Both the position numbers and the translations under genes were made by a program. A stretch of 64,000 bases of DNA, taken from the NCBI RefSeq assembly GCF_024679095.1, contig NW_026111750.1:72501-136500 (forward strand), in the 5' to 3' direction. Shown in pieces: positions 19,288 through 29,065 of this stretch; position 1 is the first letter of the stretch; each line of letters opens with the position of its first letter. The notes under the pieces were generated by a model. The model ran no database searches and was not told the origin of the DNA. It worked only from the letters and a program-made list of their open reading frames with translations. The stretch is from Eriocheir sinensis. Taxonomy: Eukaryota; Arthropoda; Malacostraca; Decapoda; Varunidae.

Positions 19288-19795
19288 TCGTCTTGCTTTT
19301 TGTTTATTTCATCGAGTCGATTTCGCAAATCTGTCAAATCGATAGTACTCTCTGAAGACTGTGGCGGTGTTATTTTCAACTTTTCTATGTCGACTTGCTT
19401 CTTTTTTATTTCCTCGAGTCGATTTTCCAAAGCGTTAAAATTGTTAGTCATCTGATCAACAATGTACGTTCTGGAATCTAAACTGAATGTCCGTGCCTGT
19501 TCATACAATTTACTTTGCATTTCTAACACACACGTTTGGATAAACAAATCTCCGATATCGATGAGAGACTGCAACGCGACATCGAACGGAGTGTCGAAGT
19601 CACTGGGATATTTACCGATGTTTTTTAACATCGGTTTAAGTAATTCGAGTTCTGTGTTGTTGAAATACTTCTTGTTGATTTGCACTATTTTCCAATTCAC
19701 GTCATTTTTATACTTAGTCAAAATCGAGGAACAATAATCTTTGAGCAGTTCCATGGTTTTCACTCTGTTCAATAGAATTTTCGTTAGCTTAACAT
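19288..19795 (-). pseudogene. B-tail, continuing family B by a -1 shift
   Basis: Encodes NRVKTMELLKDYCSSIL through QSLIDIGDLFIQTCVLEMQ to a coiled coil with STIDLTDLRNRLDEINKKQ, then runs in frame into family N. Upstream it is open in the -1 frame relative to family B, across an A7 run (19795-19801). It is 12 nt shorter in this link than the copy at 42533, but still in frame. Product probably helical and oligomeric. Confidence 0.7.
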
Positions 19796-20476
19796 TTTTT
19801 TAGACATCAACGACTCAGCATCGGCATTCAATTCAAACGCTGTAACGACAGATTCTAAATCGGACGCGACTACTTGCAGATTCAATAATTGATCGGCGAC
19901 GGGTTCGTCAACATTACCCGTGTTAGGAAATATAGGTTGGAATAATGCGATCAATTTCTGAACGGCTTCTGTAGACGTGTCATTCGCATCTGACATTTCG
20001 CAATCTCCGTTACCGTCCCCTCTGTTTGTTCTCAAAAACATCAACCAATTCTGATTGGAAATTTTGTATTTGTCCAACAAGTGTTTCTTAATTCTGTTGT
20101 TGTTGTTAAGATGAGGATTAATGGCGTTGAGAAGTTGTTTAATTTTGATATTGTTATATTTTATTTTCAGGTTGTAATATTGACTCAACCTATCTTTTTC
20201 TACCAAAGAATCGTATATTTGCTTCAGCACGTTGTATGATCTTATAATGTTAATTTTGGTTTCATCTGAATCGAATGCAGATCGCAGCTGTGTACGCAAC
20301 TGCTCTATCAAGATCATTGTATCCTGATCGGGATTGTACTTTAGTAAGTCGGACAGTAATACTTCAACATTAATACTGTCGTACACGATATTAATAATTG
20401 TCCTGACAGCATTTGTCAAATCTTGCAGCGTTCTATTGACGTCCGTTGACACAGTAGACTCCCGTGGCTCAGCCAT
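19784..20476 (-). CDS. Family B, full N-terminal copy (about 230 aa)
   Basis: Starts MAEPRESTVSTDVNRTLQD at 20476; a more upstream in-frame start falls in spacer repeat. The sequence is helical, with VYDSINVEVLLSDLLKYN, the shared block SAFDSDETKINIIRSYNVL, an Asn run HLNNNN and an acidic patch. The ORF ends just past an A7 run, where a -1 shift would join it to the B-tail. A direct copy at 42910-43629 is nearly identical. Function unknown; possibly a structural protein. Confidence 0.65.
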   Translation of the reverse strand: MAEPRESTVSTDVNRTLQDLTNAVRTIINIVYDSINVEVLLSDLLKYNPDQDTMILIEQLRTQLRSAFDSDETKINIIRSYNVLKQIYDSLVEKDRLSQYYNLKIKYNNIKIKQLLNAINPHLNNNNRIKKHLLDKYKISNQNWLMFLRTNRGDGNGDCEMSDANDTSTEAVQKLIALFQPIFPNTGNVDEPVADQLLNLQVVASDLESVVTAFELNADAESLMSKKMLS

Positions 20477-20582
20477 GTGGCTGAGAGTTAAGATGTGGCT
20501 GTGAGGTGTAACAATTACAGGAAGGCGAATTGCACATCTGAGCACTTGACTGCTTTGAACTCTTACCTACCTCGCAACCACT

Positions 20583-20647
20583 TTAGACTGCAGTATCTTC
20601 TTGACACTGGGTACGACGGAATCTTCTTCTGTTGTTTTATCGCTCAT
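20583..20647 (-). pseudogene. Gene Q, N-terminal stub
   Basis: ATG-led stub MSDKTTEEDSVVPSVKKILQ cut off by spacer at about 20583. The second copy at 43735-43800 has ATC instead of ATG and a few substitutions. It probably marks the 5' end of another viral gene whose body is not in the window. Confidence 0.45.
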
Positions 20648-20769
20648 GTCGATTAGCTGACCAGACACACAAGCAGCAGAACACACATAAACCACCACAT
20701 GTTTTAATTTTTAAGATAAGTAAGACAAATAAAACAATAATTAACGTTCAGATTTTATTACATGACCAA

Positions 20770-21081
20770 TTACATGACCAAAGCTGAGTGTACTATGAGA
20801 TGATCGGTTTTGTATTTTATTGTTTCGCCAGTCAAACCGTACTTGACTAATGTGTCGTCGGAAGGATATGAGAATGAAATATCGGACATCGCCTCGCCTT
20901 TGGCACTTTCTCGTCGCGTCGTCGGGCTTGCGTAAAGGACGAGACAGGCATGTGTGTCGCCAACCTCGATTTGATCAGGCAGAGGATCGATAGAATGGAT
21001 CTCGACGAACGACGAGTCGTAGAAGAGTCTAACAGATTTCAGACAAGCACCAATACTATACATCTTGAAAGTGTCACACAC
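20770..21081 (-). CDS. Hypothetical protein P (103 codons open)
   Basis: Open frame ending IVHSALVM, with SVRLFYDSSFVEIHSIDPLP, a strand-rich stretch (DTHACLVLYASP), and SDDTLVKYGLTGETIKYKT. The alternating hydrophobic pattern suggests a small beta fold. The first residues (MCDTFKMYSIGACLK) are spacer repeat, also present near 36940, so the native N-terminus is lost. The copy at 43923-44234 keeps the frame with several substitutions, which hints at past constraint or recent duplication. Confidence 0.5.
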   Translation of the reverse strand: MCDTFKMYSIGACLKSVRLFYDSSFVEIHSIDPLPDQIEVGDTHACLVLYASPTTRRESAKGEAMSDISFSYPSDDTLVKYGLTGETIKYKTDHLIVHSALVM

Positions 21082-21089
21082 TACAGAGT

Positions 21090-21900
21090 TCAGAATCGTA
21101 TCTTAACTATATTCTGTTCTATCTGAATCTGTTCGCAGCAACTCTCTAGTTGTGTGTGACATTTGCATGGGTCTCTCTGCGCGCATGCAATTGTAAGTTA
21201 AGACTTCCTTGTCGTCAACAGATTCCAGACAATCGTCAATGCAACTCTACACAAGACATGTATCTCTACATCTTGCATAAGTCGAGGCGCTTAGTGCGTC
21301 ACCTCTTCTTCCCGGTGGCATCTGTCTTACCCTCGGTCTTCCGACGGCGCCCTATTTTGTTAGCTCGTCTAATTGTCAAAGCTGCCATCGTCGATTAACT
21401 TTAACCAGATAAATATTTAGAATTCGTCGCAGACGGCAGTGTGATTCCTCGGATGTTAGAGTGATTCTTCGGGTGTTTGGCTCTCTTGCTTTTTCCTAAT
21501 TTATTTGTAGGTCTTCAACAATACCGGCTGGTCACATTACTTTTTATTCCGTCTTGTGTGCAGAACAGGTGTGTAAATGTGCGTGTTTTGGATTTACAAA
21601 GTCGACTTTAAAAACAAAAAGAGGAGGAGAATGGTAGGATTCTTTACGAAATATTACCAGATTAAAGATGTAGCTGCACATGACGGTATCCGTACAAGGC
21701 GTATCTATCGAGTCACCTCAAATTCTATCCAAAATAAATTCGGATCGATCTAAGTTAGATCCCTTTTTAAACTAAATTACAGTTGATAAAAATACGGTCT
21801 TCGGCGTAACGCTATTTAATATCATCAAAAATATTAATTTAGACACCGCGTTGTGAACCACCAATAAAAATAGAGTCTAGGCGTGAGTCCAAATTAAGTT
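21090..21900. repeat. Segmental duplicate, direct copy at 53370-54195
   Basis: About 810 bases nearly identical to 53370-54195, including a piece of the basic protein BP on the minus strand and a long spacer with TATTTAATATCATC. The left end also recurs at 36650-36760 and 44240-44350. Apart from BP I see no gene in it. Confidence 0.85.
21299..21388 (-). pseudogene. Basic protein BP, N-terminal piece (nonsense codon)
   Basis: ATG-led: MAALTIRRANKIGRRRK, then TEGKTDATGKKR and TGA at 21301-21299, where the other copies have a CGA arginine codon. It overlaps the start of the piece at 6425-6616. Strongly basic. See the 6425 entry for interpretation. Confidence 0.6.
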
Positions 21901-21904
21901 CGAC

Positions 21905-22573
21905 TCAAATATTTTTGAATTGTAATAATTCAGTTTTGCATTGTACTAATTCATTAGTAATTATAGATTTTTCATTTTTGCAACTTGTTAGATCTGTTTG
22001 TACTGTTTTTAACTGATTCGTATGATTATCGTATTCGTTTTTAAGTTCTCTTAACAAATTCAGTTTGTCAGTGTTGAGACTGTCTATATTACTTTTTAAT
22101 TCGTCAATCTCTGTAGTTTTAGTAAGCTTTTTTTTTTTTAGATTATCTAGCGATGTGTTCATCTGTGCAATCTTAAAATCATTATGCTTTATAGTTTTTT
22201 CACATATACTTAATGTATTTGTCTTTTCACTTAATTCGGTGCTAAGGCTTGTTACTTGTGTTTCTAATTCAGTTACTTTGTTACCTTCAGTGAATAATGT
22301 GGTTTTTAAGAGTTCGTTGCTCTTTTTGTACTCGGCTTCACAGGAAACGTACTTTTGATAATTTATCAAATTTTCATCGTTCAATGTTTTAATCTCGACG
22401 TCTTTGTTAATAATGATTTCCTGATATGTTTGGATCTCGACGTCTTTGTTATTAATACTTTCCTCTAATTCTGTTATTTTTTGGGTTGCATTTTCTTTAT
22501 CTACGGTCAGATCGGTAATTTGTTGGCTCATCTGTGCAATTCGTTGATTTATAGACGTTTCATTAATTGTCAC
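21905..22573 (-). CDS. Coiled-coil protein, diverged paralogue of family C (222 codons)
   Basis: Uninterrupted ORF, heptad-rich throughout, from INQRIAQMSQQITDLTVDKE to TNELVQCKTELLQFKNI. Its start resembles the family C stretch IARLTQEINDLIAEKEIS, so the two are likely related. The first codon is GTG and the frame is closed just upstream, so the N-terminus was probably lost at a joint. It is the longest single-copy coiled coil here and has no frameshift. Structural or scaffold role is a guess. Confidence 0.6.
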   Translation of the reverse strand: MTINETSINQRIAQMSQQITDLTVDKENATQKITELEESINNKDVEIQTYQEIIINKDVEIKTLNDENLINYQKYVSCEAEYKKSNELLKTTLFTEGNKVTELETQVTSLSTELSEKTNTLSICEKTIKHNDFKIAQMNTSLDNLKKKKLTKTTEIDELKSNIDSLNTDKLNLLRELKNEYDNHTNQLKTVQTDLTSCKNEKSIITNELVQCKTELLQFKNI

Positions 22574-22760
22574 GTTTTCAAGAATTTGCTTGTTCGATGG
22601 TTACGGCTTCGGTCATCGTTGCGGCGGCGCTATTAAGTTATCGCTTGCTTCGAAGAGTAAGTTGCCCAGTGAATGTGAGACCTTGTCGTCCTTGTCGTAC
22701 AGTGATAACAGATTCCAGACAATCGTCAAGACATGTATCTCTACATCTTGCATAAGTCGA

Positions 22761-23141
22761 GGTACAGGGACAGTGAGTTTTAGATGAATCCCATACTATG
22801 TTGTCTTCCGTATAAATCACAATTAATTTGAACGAACTAGTTATGGTTCTATCAACTGCAGTCGAAATGACATTGTCAGCACCGTAGTTAATTTTTAAGT
22901 ATCTGTCACCGTTATCATCAACGATATTTGCTTCTACAGTTATGAATCTCCAAGAACTGATAGCGATTCCGAAAACTTTAGAACGTGAAATGTTAAAAGT
23001 AATGTAGACAAGGTACTCTTCGTCGTAGATTTGAATCTTGATATTTACGGTGGCTTCTAGAGGCATCATGCAGAACACTAACGATTGTGTCGTCCTCGAT
23101 TCTGGATGTTCCTCGTTGTCTGACTCAGCTTTGACGTGGAT
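22761..23141 (-). pseudogene. Family F fragment (about 125 codons)
   Basis: Open from KAESDNEEHPESRTTQSL through ATVNIKIQIYDEEYLVYITF to the block VVDRTITSSFKL-like (here AVDRTITSSFKLIVIYTED) and SKTHCPCT. Alternating hydrophobic residues suggest a beta sandwich. It ends at CTGTCCCTGTACC, exactly where the second copy (51618-51856) ends. No start codon at the 5' end. Function unknown. Confidence 0.6.
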
Positions 23142-23331
23142 TCAGCTGCTGGATGTTGCTAGAATATTAAAAACCAGTTTGAAGAAGAAGCAGAGTTTCA
23201 CAACGCACATGTAGATATTAAAATACAATTCTGTTTAAACAAATTTATTAACATATTTGTTCATCAGGATTCATCAGGATACACGAGATGTTAGAAACAA
23301 ACTCTTTCAGAAGACAATTTCTAATACCTAC

Positions 23332-23467
23332 CTGCGTTGAAGATCCTTTGCGCTTGATTCCCTTATTGGAGACAGCAGCCTGTTCGTCACTCTTTAAGTC
23401 TCGTGTGGGACAGGCACAAACCCGCACGTCAATCACTTTGCGTCCCAGCACCTCAGCTTGCGTGATA
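23332..23467 (-). pseudogene. p53-family DNA-binding-domain exon with splice sites
   Basis: 136 nt on the minus strand, open, containing VLGRKVIDVRVCACPTRD followed by LKSDE. This matches the end of the p53/p63/p73 DNA-binding domain (LGR....VRVCACPGRD...EE in human p53), including the RVCACP strand and the start of the last helix. It is flanked by TTATTGTAG before and CAG/GTAGGT after, good acceptor and donor sites. The entry phase (one base completes a split codon) and the length are like vertebrate p53 exon 8. No other p53 exon is visible here. It is host sequence, not viral; whether it belongs to a working gene cannot be told. Confidence 0.7.
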
Positions 23468-23539
23468 CTACAATAACCAACATTAATTAATTAATGATGA
23501 CACAAAATAATGATAACACAAAATAAAATACAAACACAA

Positions 23540-23790
23540 AAGCTACAAAATCAACAAACTAAACACGAAGAAGAAAAATCTGAATTAAGGAAAGAAATTG
23601 AAAAGTCATCTGCCAAAGTACAACAAATAATGACGATATACAAAGATGTAGATAAGAAATTCTTTGAAGTTAATGCAAATATACGAAAGATAATCCAAGA
23701 GAAAGACCGACTGAACGCAGAATTATCTGAAAATAAAAACAAGATCGATCTTATGCAAAATGAATACGAACAACTCCAACAACGTAATAA
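23540..23790 (+). pseudogene. Family C coiled-coil fragment
   Basis: Internal C piece from LQNQQTKHEEEKSELRKE to YEQLQQRNN, open throughout, cut on both sides. It follows the p53-like intron sequence directly. One Leu-to-Phe change (KKFFEV). Confidence 0.8.
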
Positions 23791-23924
23791 CCATGCACCT
23801 CCTCCAGTATAGGTGATATATAGGTCGTTACATACATCATCACGTCAACAGCCTCGAGATTGTCTGCGCTTTTCACTATAAAACGTAACATACAGATTGT
23901 AGAAATTGTCGATCAGTATACCTG

Positions 23925-24146
23925 ACTGTCCACTGTCTGCAACCCATGATGAAGTTAGCTCGTGTTCTACCCAGTGTCGAAAATTCTGACCTGTTCCTCT
24001 ACTCGCGCACACCGGAAGCTGTAGACGCACTGAAGATGATGTATGTGAACCACTACAAATCTTTCTTGGAAGCGGAAGTATACACAAAATTCAGAAATCT
24101 GCAATTTGACATTACTGGAGAACCTACTGCTGACGATATTAGGAAT
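23925..24146 (+). pseudogene. Family E fragment
   Basis: Plus-strand piece with PMMKLARVLPSVENSDLFL to PTADDIRN, matching the end of 16664-17197 and the start of 15607-15985. It ends at GATATTAGGAATC and passes into spacer. Confidence 0.8.
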
Positions 24147-24700
24147 CAACACTATTCAGAATCTGTTCAATCTGTGCGAACAGATTCGTGGTGTCTGTCA
24201 GTGTCAGATAAGATTCTGAGTTAACTACATTACATCTCAACTCTCTATTCAACTCTAACACAACTGTAACATCTGCAACGTACTCGGTCTAGACTTTGGT
24301 ATGTAAGTTGAACTCTTGCCTACCTATCCGCGGAGTGTAGGGATTGAAACGTCGACTCACATGACACAACTTTGGTGAATGTGAGACCTTGTCGATGCAG
24401 TTGCATTGCTTAACAATCCATAGCTGGGGTGTCTCCATTGCATAAGTTGTGTCGTTAATGCAATTACTCAGACAAAGTAATACTCGTAGGCAAGAGGTCA
24501 CAATCCGTCTAACACCGACGCAAAGTCACACATTAACACAACTGTAACATCACCAACTTTCCGAATATACGTTTCCGACAAAGCCAAGCGACATCTCAGA
24601 CAAAAGCACGCATTCACCTAACACTCAGCATTGAGACAAACTCAAACATCAACACACACCGGAATTGGTCACCGCTGTAGATAAACGCACACATTTACCA
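24147..24700. repeat. Spacer, inverted copies of 3961-4330 and 18655-18745
   Basis: First 250 bases repeat 3961-4270 inverted; around 24550-24660 a phrase with CAAAGCCAAGCGACATCTCA is the inverse of 41400-41490 and 18660-18745. No gene. Confidence 0.7.
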
Positions 24701-24719
24701 AACGGAATCGGTCACCGCC

Positions 24720-24835
24720 TCCGAATCAAATCAACCACTCAGAATCGGTCTACGTTGCAGACAAAGTCACGCATTCACCAGCGTCTCAGATTTGGTCTAT
24801 ATTACAAACGAAGTCACGCATTCACTAACGTCAGA
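24720..24835 (+). repeat. Short 47-bp array
   Basis: Two and a half diverged 47-bp units, the inverse of the end of the array at 40484-41320 including its flank AAACGGAATCGGTCACCGC. Confidence 0.8.
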
Positions 24836-24892
24836 TTTCATGGTGTCGCTTCTGCTTGTGATTTCGCTAGGTGTTTAACTCCTGACCTAAAA

Positions 24893-25085
24893 GTTCTATA
24901 TTGCATGTACCTCGTGAAAACGAGCAATATTTTAGACTTAACTATCAATTGGAAATCTGTCACGTCCAGCAAATATTAAGTATAGATAGACAATTCGAGT
25001 TAATTTGGAAAAATAATTTAATTCCAATGTACGTTAATTAGATTTAAAAAAGCAATGTCAGAACGAAGGAGATGTTTTATTTTAA
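24893..25085 (+). repeat. Module that forms the 63016-63172 palindrome (single copy)
   Basis: Contains TTGCATGTACCTCGTGAAAA, then the sequence of one palindrome arm, then AGATAGACAATTCGAG and an A+T-rich end. Here it occurs once and is not palindromic, which shows what the palindrome was made from. Confidence 0.8.
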
Positions 25086-25127
25086 ATTAGTTAATTAATC
25101 TGAACTGAAGGTCCTGAATTTTAGTTC

Positions 25128-25690
25128 ACGGCGCGTTCAAAGTTATTAACGACGACATACACGGAACAAGATGAGTTAAGAAGAGGTTCTAGTTCTTCTT
25201 CTTCGAGGTTTTTGTTATTGACAATCAGATTTATACTGTAATCGAGCATGCTGTGCAAGTTCCTGAGCGGGGTTTGATAATCGTAACCGAAAGGTGCGAT
25301 TAATCGGTCTATTATAGACATTAAGAGTGTGTGATGGGTTTGACCTTCTTTCAACATCATGATGACGTCGTACAACGCCATTGAAAAATTCAACAAGTAA
25401 AATGCAAAGCATGCCTGGCTAGCTCCGTTTTTACGTTCTTTGAATTTCAGAAAAGGTGAAGTATCGCCGAAAATAGGTCGACGTCTCTTTACTAAGAGAG
25501 ATACGTTCTTCTCGCTGCTGTAATTTGAAAAGAAGAGTATGCTCGCAAGTATCCGCTCTGCTGCGTTGACTTTTAACATGAGCATGCAAGTGTTGACACA
25601 CTCCTTCAAATTTTTTGAGACTCCTCAGCGTTGATTTGTTAAAGGAAACGTTGCTAGAAAAAAGAGAAATAAATATTCTGAACCTCGTCT
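25128..25690 (-). pseudogene. Family N, C-terminal half (162 codons open)
   Basis: Best copy of the latter half of N: CVNTCMLMLKVNAAERILA, the basic VKRRRPIFGDTSPF, GASQACFAFYLLNFSMALYD, IIDRLIAPFGYDYQTPLRN, and LLNSSCSVYVVVNNFERAV, where a joint replaces the native end. Upstream, near 25610, a frame break separates it from the FSSNV region. Largely helical; not recognised. Confidence 0.7.
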
Positions 25691-26210
25691 ATGGCCAGTT
25701 GTGTTAATGTATGACTTTGAGTCGGCGTTAGACGGATTGTGAACTCTTGCCTACGAGTCTTACTTTTTACTTTGTCTGCGTAATTGTATCCAACGTGCAA
25801 CGTACTCCGAGGTGACCCATATGTTACACCAACAGATTCTGAATAGATGTAGTTGAATATAAAGTTGAGACCTTGTCGTACAGGTCGTCTGATTTTGAGT
25901 TCAGATGAAAAATAATAATTGAGTTTACAATAGTAACCCCTTCAAACATTGAGTTCAGAATCTGTTGGGGTGAATGTGAGACCTTGTCGTACAGGTCGTC
26001 TGATTTTGAGTTCAGAATCGGTAGCGTTATTCGACAAAGTCTCACATGTAACGGGTATAGTTCATAATCGGTTGATATCTTGGCCAACAGCGTACATTGG
26101 TGCCCGTAAAATCGACTGTCATTGAGACCGATATCAACAATTCGGTTTCATTGATTACAACTATCTTGTCAGAGTTACTCTTAGGTGAGAATTTGATTAC
26201 GATCACCTCA
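25691..26210. repeat. Spacer with duplicated phrases
   Basis: Two copies of ACCTTGTCGTACAGGTCGTC with flanks (25868 and 25980), a piece shared with 4270-4400, and a short piece of the 183-735 type block. No gene. Confidence 0.65.
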
Positions 26211-26211
26211 C

Positions 26212-26375
26212 GCCTCAATTTGTTTGTTCAACAGTATAATTTTGTCTTCTTGTTTTTTCAGTAATATCGATAAGTCATTACTCTTTTCAGTCAGTTGGGT
26301 TTCGAGAGCAGTTTTCTCTTGCTGGAGGCGAGTGACATCTTGCTGGAGTCCATCTCTCGTTTGTGTCTCTTGTAA
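26212..26375 (-). pseudogene. Family C fragment
   Basis: Minus-strand piece with TRDGLQQDVTRLQQEKTAL to IILLNKQIEA. It ends at the bases for LQETQ, which follow directly upstream of the lectin-like ORF on the other strand. Confidence 0.8.
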
Positions 26376-26856
26376 CCCACGTGTCATCAAGAAATGAATC
26401 GATACGTCATCGACTACGGGTTGTGGAAGACCAACAAACACCCTCTATTTTTATTCGACCCCGTTAAGCATTTTAATCAAGCAGAACAAGTGTGTAAAGA
26501 TTTGGGAAATAATTCGTTAGCATACCTGGGCACTTCCGCACCTCGGTCCGGACCTCCGCTCCTCCGCACCTGCGGACCGCCAAACGGGGTGCGGAAGCCC
26601 GGAAGTGCGGAACGTTTTCAAAAGTGCGGAAGCAACAGGTGCGGACAGGCGAAATTTTGGGTCCAGACTTCCGCACCTGAGATTTTCAAAGATAAAAAAA
26701 CGAAGACGACAAACAGTCCGCGGCATTACTTTCGCGCGTTTTGGCGGGCTGTGTGCTACCAGCTGATCACTGTGTCAATTTTCTTTTTCTTTTCAGAATC
26801 TTTTGACATTTAGTGATTCACTGCGATTGTTTAGTGTTTAGTGTTTACAAATAAAC

Positions 26857-27051
26857 ATGGACAGATACGTGAAAAGAGGTGATAGCGACAGGAGCAGGAG
26901 TGTGTCAGGGGATAGTAGCGTCAATAGCGTGAGCTACAGAACCAGCACGCCTGCACCGTCAGCCTCCAGAACCCCTACGCCGCTGGCGACGTCAGACATT
27001 TCCTTGTCTGACGTGCAGCTGGACCCCTTCCAGTGTAATGCCAGAATTTAA
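26857..27051 (+). pseudogene. Transposase N-terminal stub inside the hAT element
   Basis: MDRYVKRGDSDRSRSVSGDS onward, Ser/Thr/Pro-rich, 64 codons, preceded by AAATAAAC. A basic start followed by a disordered Ser-rich stretch is common at the N-terminus of hAT transposases of the ZBED type. No zinc finger or catalytic region remains. Confidence 0.45.
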
Positions 27052-27152
27052 TTAAGAATGGGAAAATGTAAATTAGGGAGGAATAAGCCGTTACCGCATA
27101 GAACATTCCAGACTCGCGCTTGAGAGGCCCACCCCATTTGAAGGTAAATATA

Positions 27153-27279
<127 letters not shown>

Positions 27280-27647
27280 GAAGCTTGATGTATTATTGCC
27301 TTGTACTATTTTGTTTTATTTTTGAGGTGCGGACTAGTTTTTTCAGGCGCGCTTTAATAGTTTTGCGTACAGTAGCGGAGGTGCGGAGGTCCGGTAGCGG
27401 ACCGAGCGAAAATTTTTTAGGCGCGGAAGTACAGGTGCGGACTACCTGCGTCCGAAGTGCGGAGGAGCGGTAGCGGACTACCCCAAATCCAGTAACGCGC
27501 CCAGCTCTGTTCGTTAGCCGTGTATAACGAAGACAAAAGAGCGTTCCAATGCATCCCGCGTTCGGAAGCGATTAGAAACGCTCTCACGTTCGCTGGTCCG
27601 TACGAACCTTACCTTTTCATGGACATAGATCACGCTAACGGGTATTT

Positions 27648-27883
27648 GCATGGGTCTCTCTGCGCGCATGCAATTGTAAGTTAAGACTTCCTTGTCGTAC
27701 AGTGCTAACAGATTCCAGACAATCGTTAATGGAACTCTACACAAGACAAATATCTCTACATTTTGCATAAGTCGAGATGACCTGCATCAATACTATACAT
27801 CTTGAATGTGTCACACACTACAGAGTTCAGAATCGTATCGTAACTTGTCATTATCGTATTCAATAGTCTTGTTGCGTTGAGTT
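27648..27883. repeat. Spacer shared with 21150-21280 and 36560-36760
   Basis: Contains GGGTCTCTCTGCGCGCATGC and GAATGTGTCACACACTACAG, phrases found in at least five other spacers. No gene. Confidence 0.7.
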
Positions 27884-28108
27884 GAGTGGCGTTGAGTTAA
27901 TCTTCTTCGGTCCGACGAGTCAATATTCGAGTGGCGTTGAGTTAATCTTCTTCGATCCGACGAGTCAATATTCGAGTGGCGTTGAGTTAATCTTCTTCGG
28001 TCCGACGAGTCAATATTCGAGTGGCGTTGAGTTAATCTTCTTCGGTCCGACGAGTCAATATTCGAGTGGCGTTGAGTTAATCTTCTTCGGTCCGACGAGT
28101 CAATATTC
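27884..28108. repeat. 45-bp tandem repeat, five copies
   Basis: Five nearly perfect units beginning GAGTGGCGTTGAGTTAATCT; unit length is a multiple of three, so the minus strand reads an open 15-residue repeat with RRLTQRHSNIDSSD. The flanking open frame (27811-28254) has no other support, so I treat it as a repeat and not as a gene. Confidence 0.9.
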
Positions 28109-28246
28109 TTCGAATGTTTTTTAGTGTAGTTGATTCTTTTACGTTTTGCTTTGTTGTTGCTACTACATGGCAAAATGAAAAATCTACAAACTAAAACCAG
28201 TAGGTAACTCTTTGGTGTGGGAAGAGCCAGTCGCGTCGTCCACCTA

Positions 28247-28420
28247 ATGTGCATTCGATTCAGATGAAACCAAAATTAACATTATAAGATCATACAACGT
28301 GCTGAAGCAAATATACGATTCTTTGGTAGAAAAAGATAGGTTGAGTCGATATTACAACCTGAAAATAAAATATAACAATATAAAAATTAAACAACTTCTC
28401 AACGCCATTAATCCTCCACC
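28247..28420 (+). pseudogene. Family B fragment
   Basis: Starts at GCATTCGATTCAG, inside the block common to all B copies, and runs to LLNAINP, then leaves for unrelated sequence. Open in frame but without its own start. Confidence 0.8.
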
Positions 28421-28469
28421 TCCCGCGCCAATGTACGCTTTAGGCCGCGGTTGAGAGCTGCTGTTCAGA

Positions 28470-28646
28470 GAGAGTGGTGCAGGTCACTGAATAGAGAGTT
28501 AAGATGTGCAGGTCTTCTGATTCTGAAAACCTTAGGGTTTGTAGTTAAGACTGAATAGAGAGTTAAGATGTGCAGGTCACTGAACAGAGAGTTCTGAATA
28601 GAGAGTTAAGATGTGTAGGTCTTCTGATTCTGAAAAGATGTGCAGG
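28470..28646. repeat. Short spacer repeats
   Basis: Four versions of AGAGAGTTAAGATGTGCAGG with TGAATAGAG links. Non-coding. Confidence 0.75.
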
Positions 28647-28829
28647 TCACTGAATAGAGAGCAACGCTACTAAGCTGTTCGACGACGCCGTATCGTCGAC
28701 TCGTCGTCGCTTCTTCTTAGACGGCGGCGGACCGATGTCGTTGTCCTCCTCGTTAACACGCATCGACCAGAAATTATGTTCGCTGACATCGTTGGAAGAG
28801 TAGTTCACCAATCTCGATGCTGCTTGACT
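28647..28829 (-). pseudogene. Fragment with nuclear-localisation-type motif
   Basis: Open on the minus strand for about 60 codons: VNYSSNDVSEHNFWSMRV, then acidic NEEDNDIG, then PPPSKKKRRRVDD, a strong monopartite NLS pattern. No start codon at the 5' end. The acidic-then-PPP-basic layout resembles families O and the protein at 47633-47950. Seen once; product unknown. Confidence 0.4.
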
Positions 28830-29065
28830 TCAATGCAATAGTTTATAAGTTTGCTTTGAAACGAGTTGTTTCATCGTATAGTTTTAAGTTTGCTTTGAAA
28901 CGAGTTGTTTCATTGTATAGTTTTAAGTTGCTTTGAAACGAGTTGTTTCATTGCATAGTTTTTAAGTTTGCTTTGAAACCGTTGTTTCTCCTGGCTATAG
29001 ATTTTTAAGTTAGTTATAAGGTTTGGAAACGAGTTGTTTCTAAATTGCAGCTAGTTATCATTTTT
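28830..29065. repeat. 38-40-bp tandem repeat with palindromic core
   Basis: About five units around CTTTGAAACGAGTTGTTTCA, each holding the inverted repeat GAAAC-5-GTTTC. Related arrays lie at 38850-38960 (inverted) and 57480-57670. The palindromic core in each unit recalls the homologous-region repeats of baculoviruses. Confidence 0.85.

Noticed and set aside
21660..21900. Promoter-like TATTTAATATC and flanks, present three times
   Set aside because: No ORF with a suitable start follows within a plausible distance in any copy; kept only as part of the duplicated spacer.
27811..28254. 147-codon ORF with a 15-residue repeat
   Set aside because: The repeat is five near-perfect 45-bp copies; DNA-level identity is too high and the flanks look like spacer.
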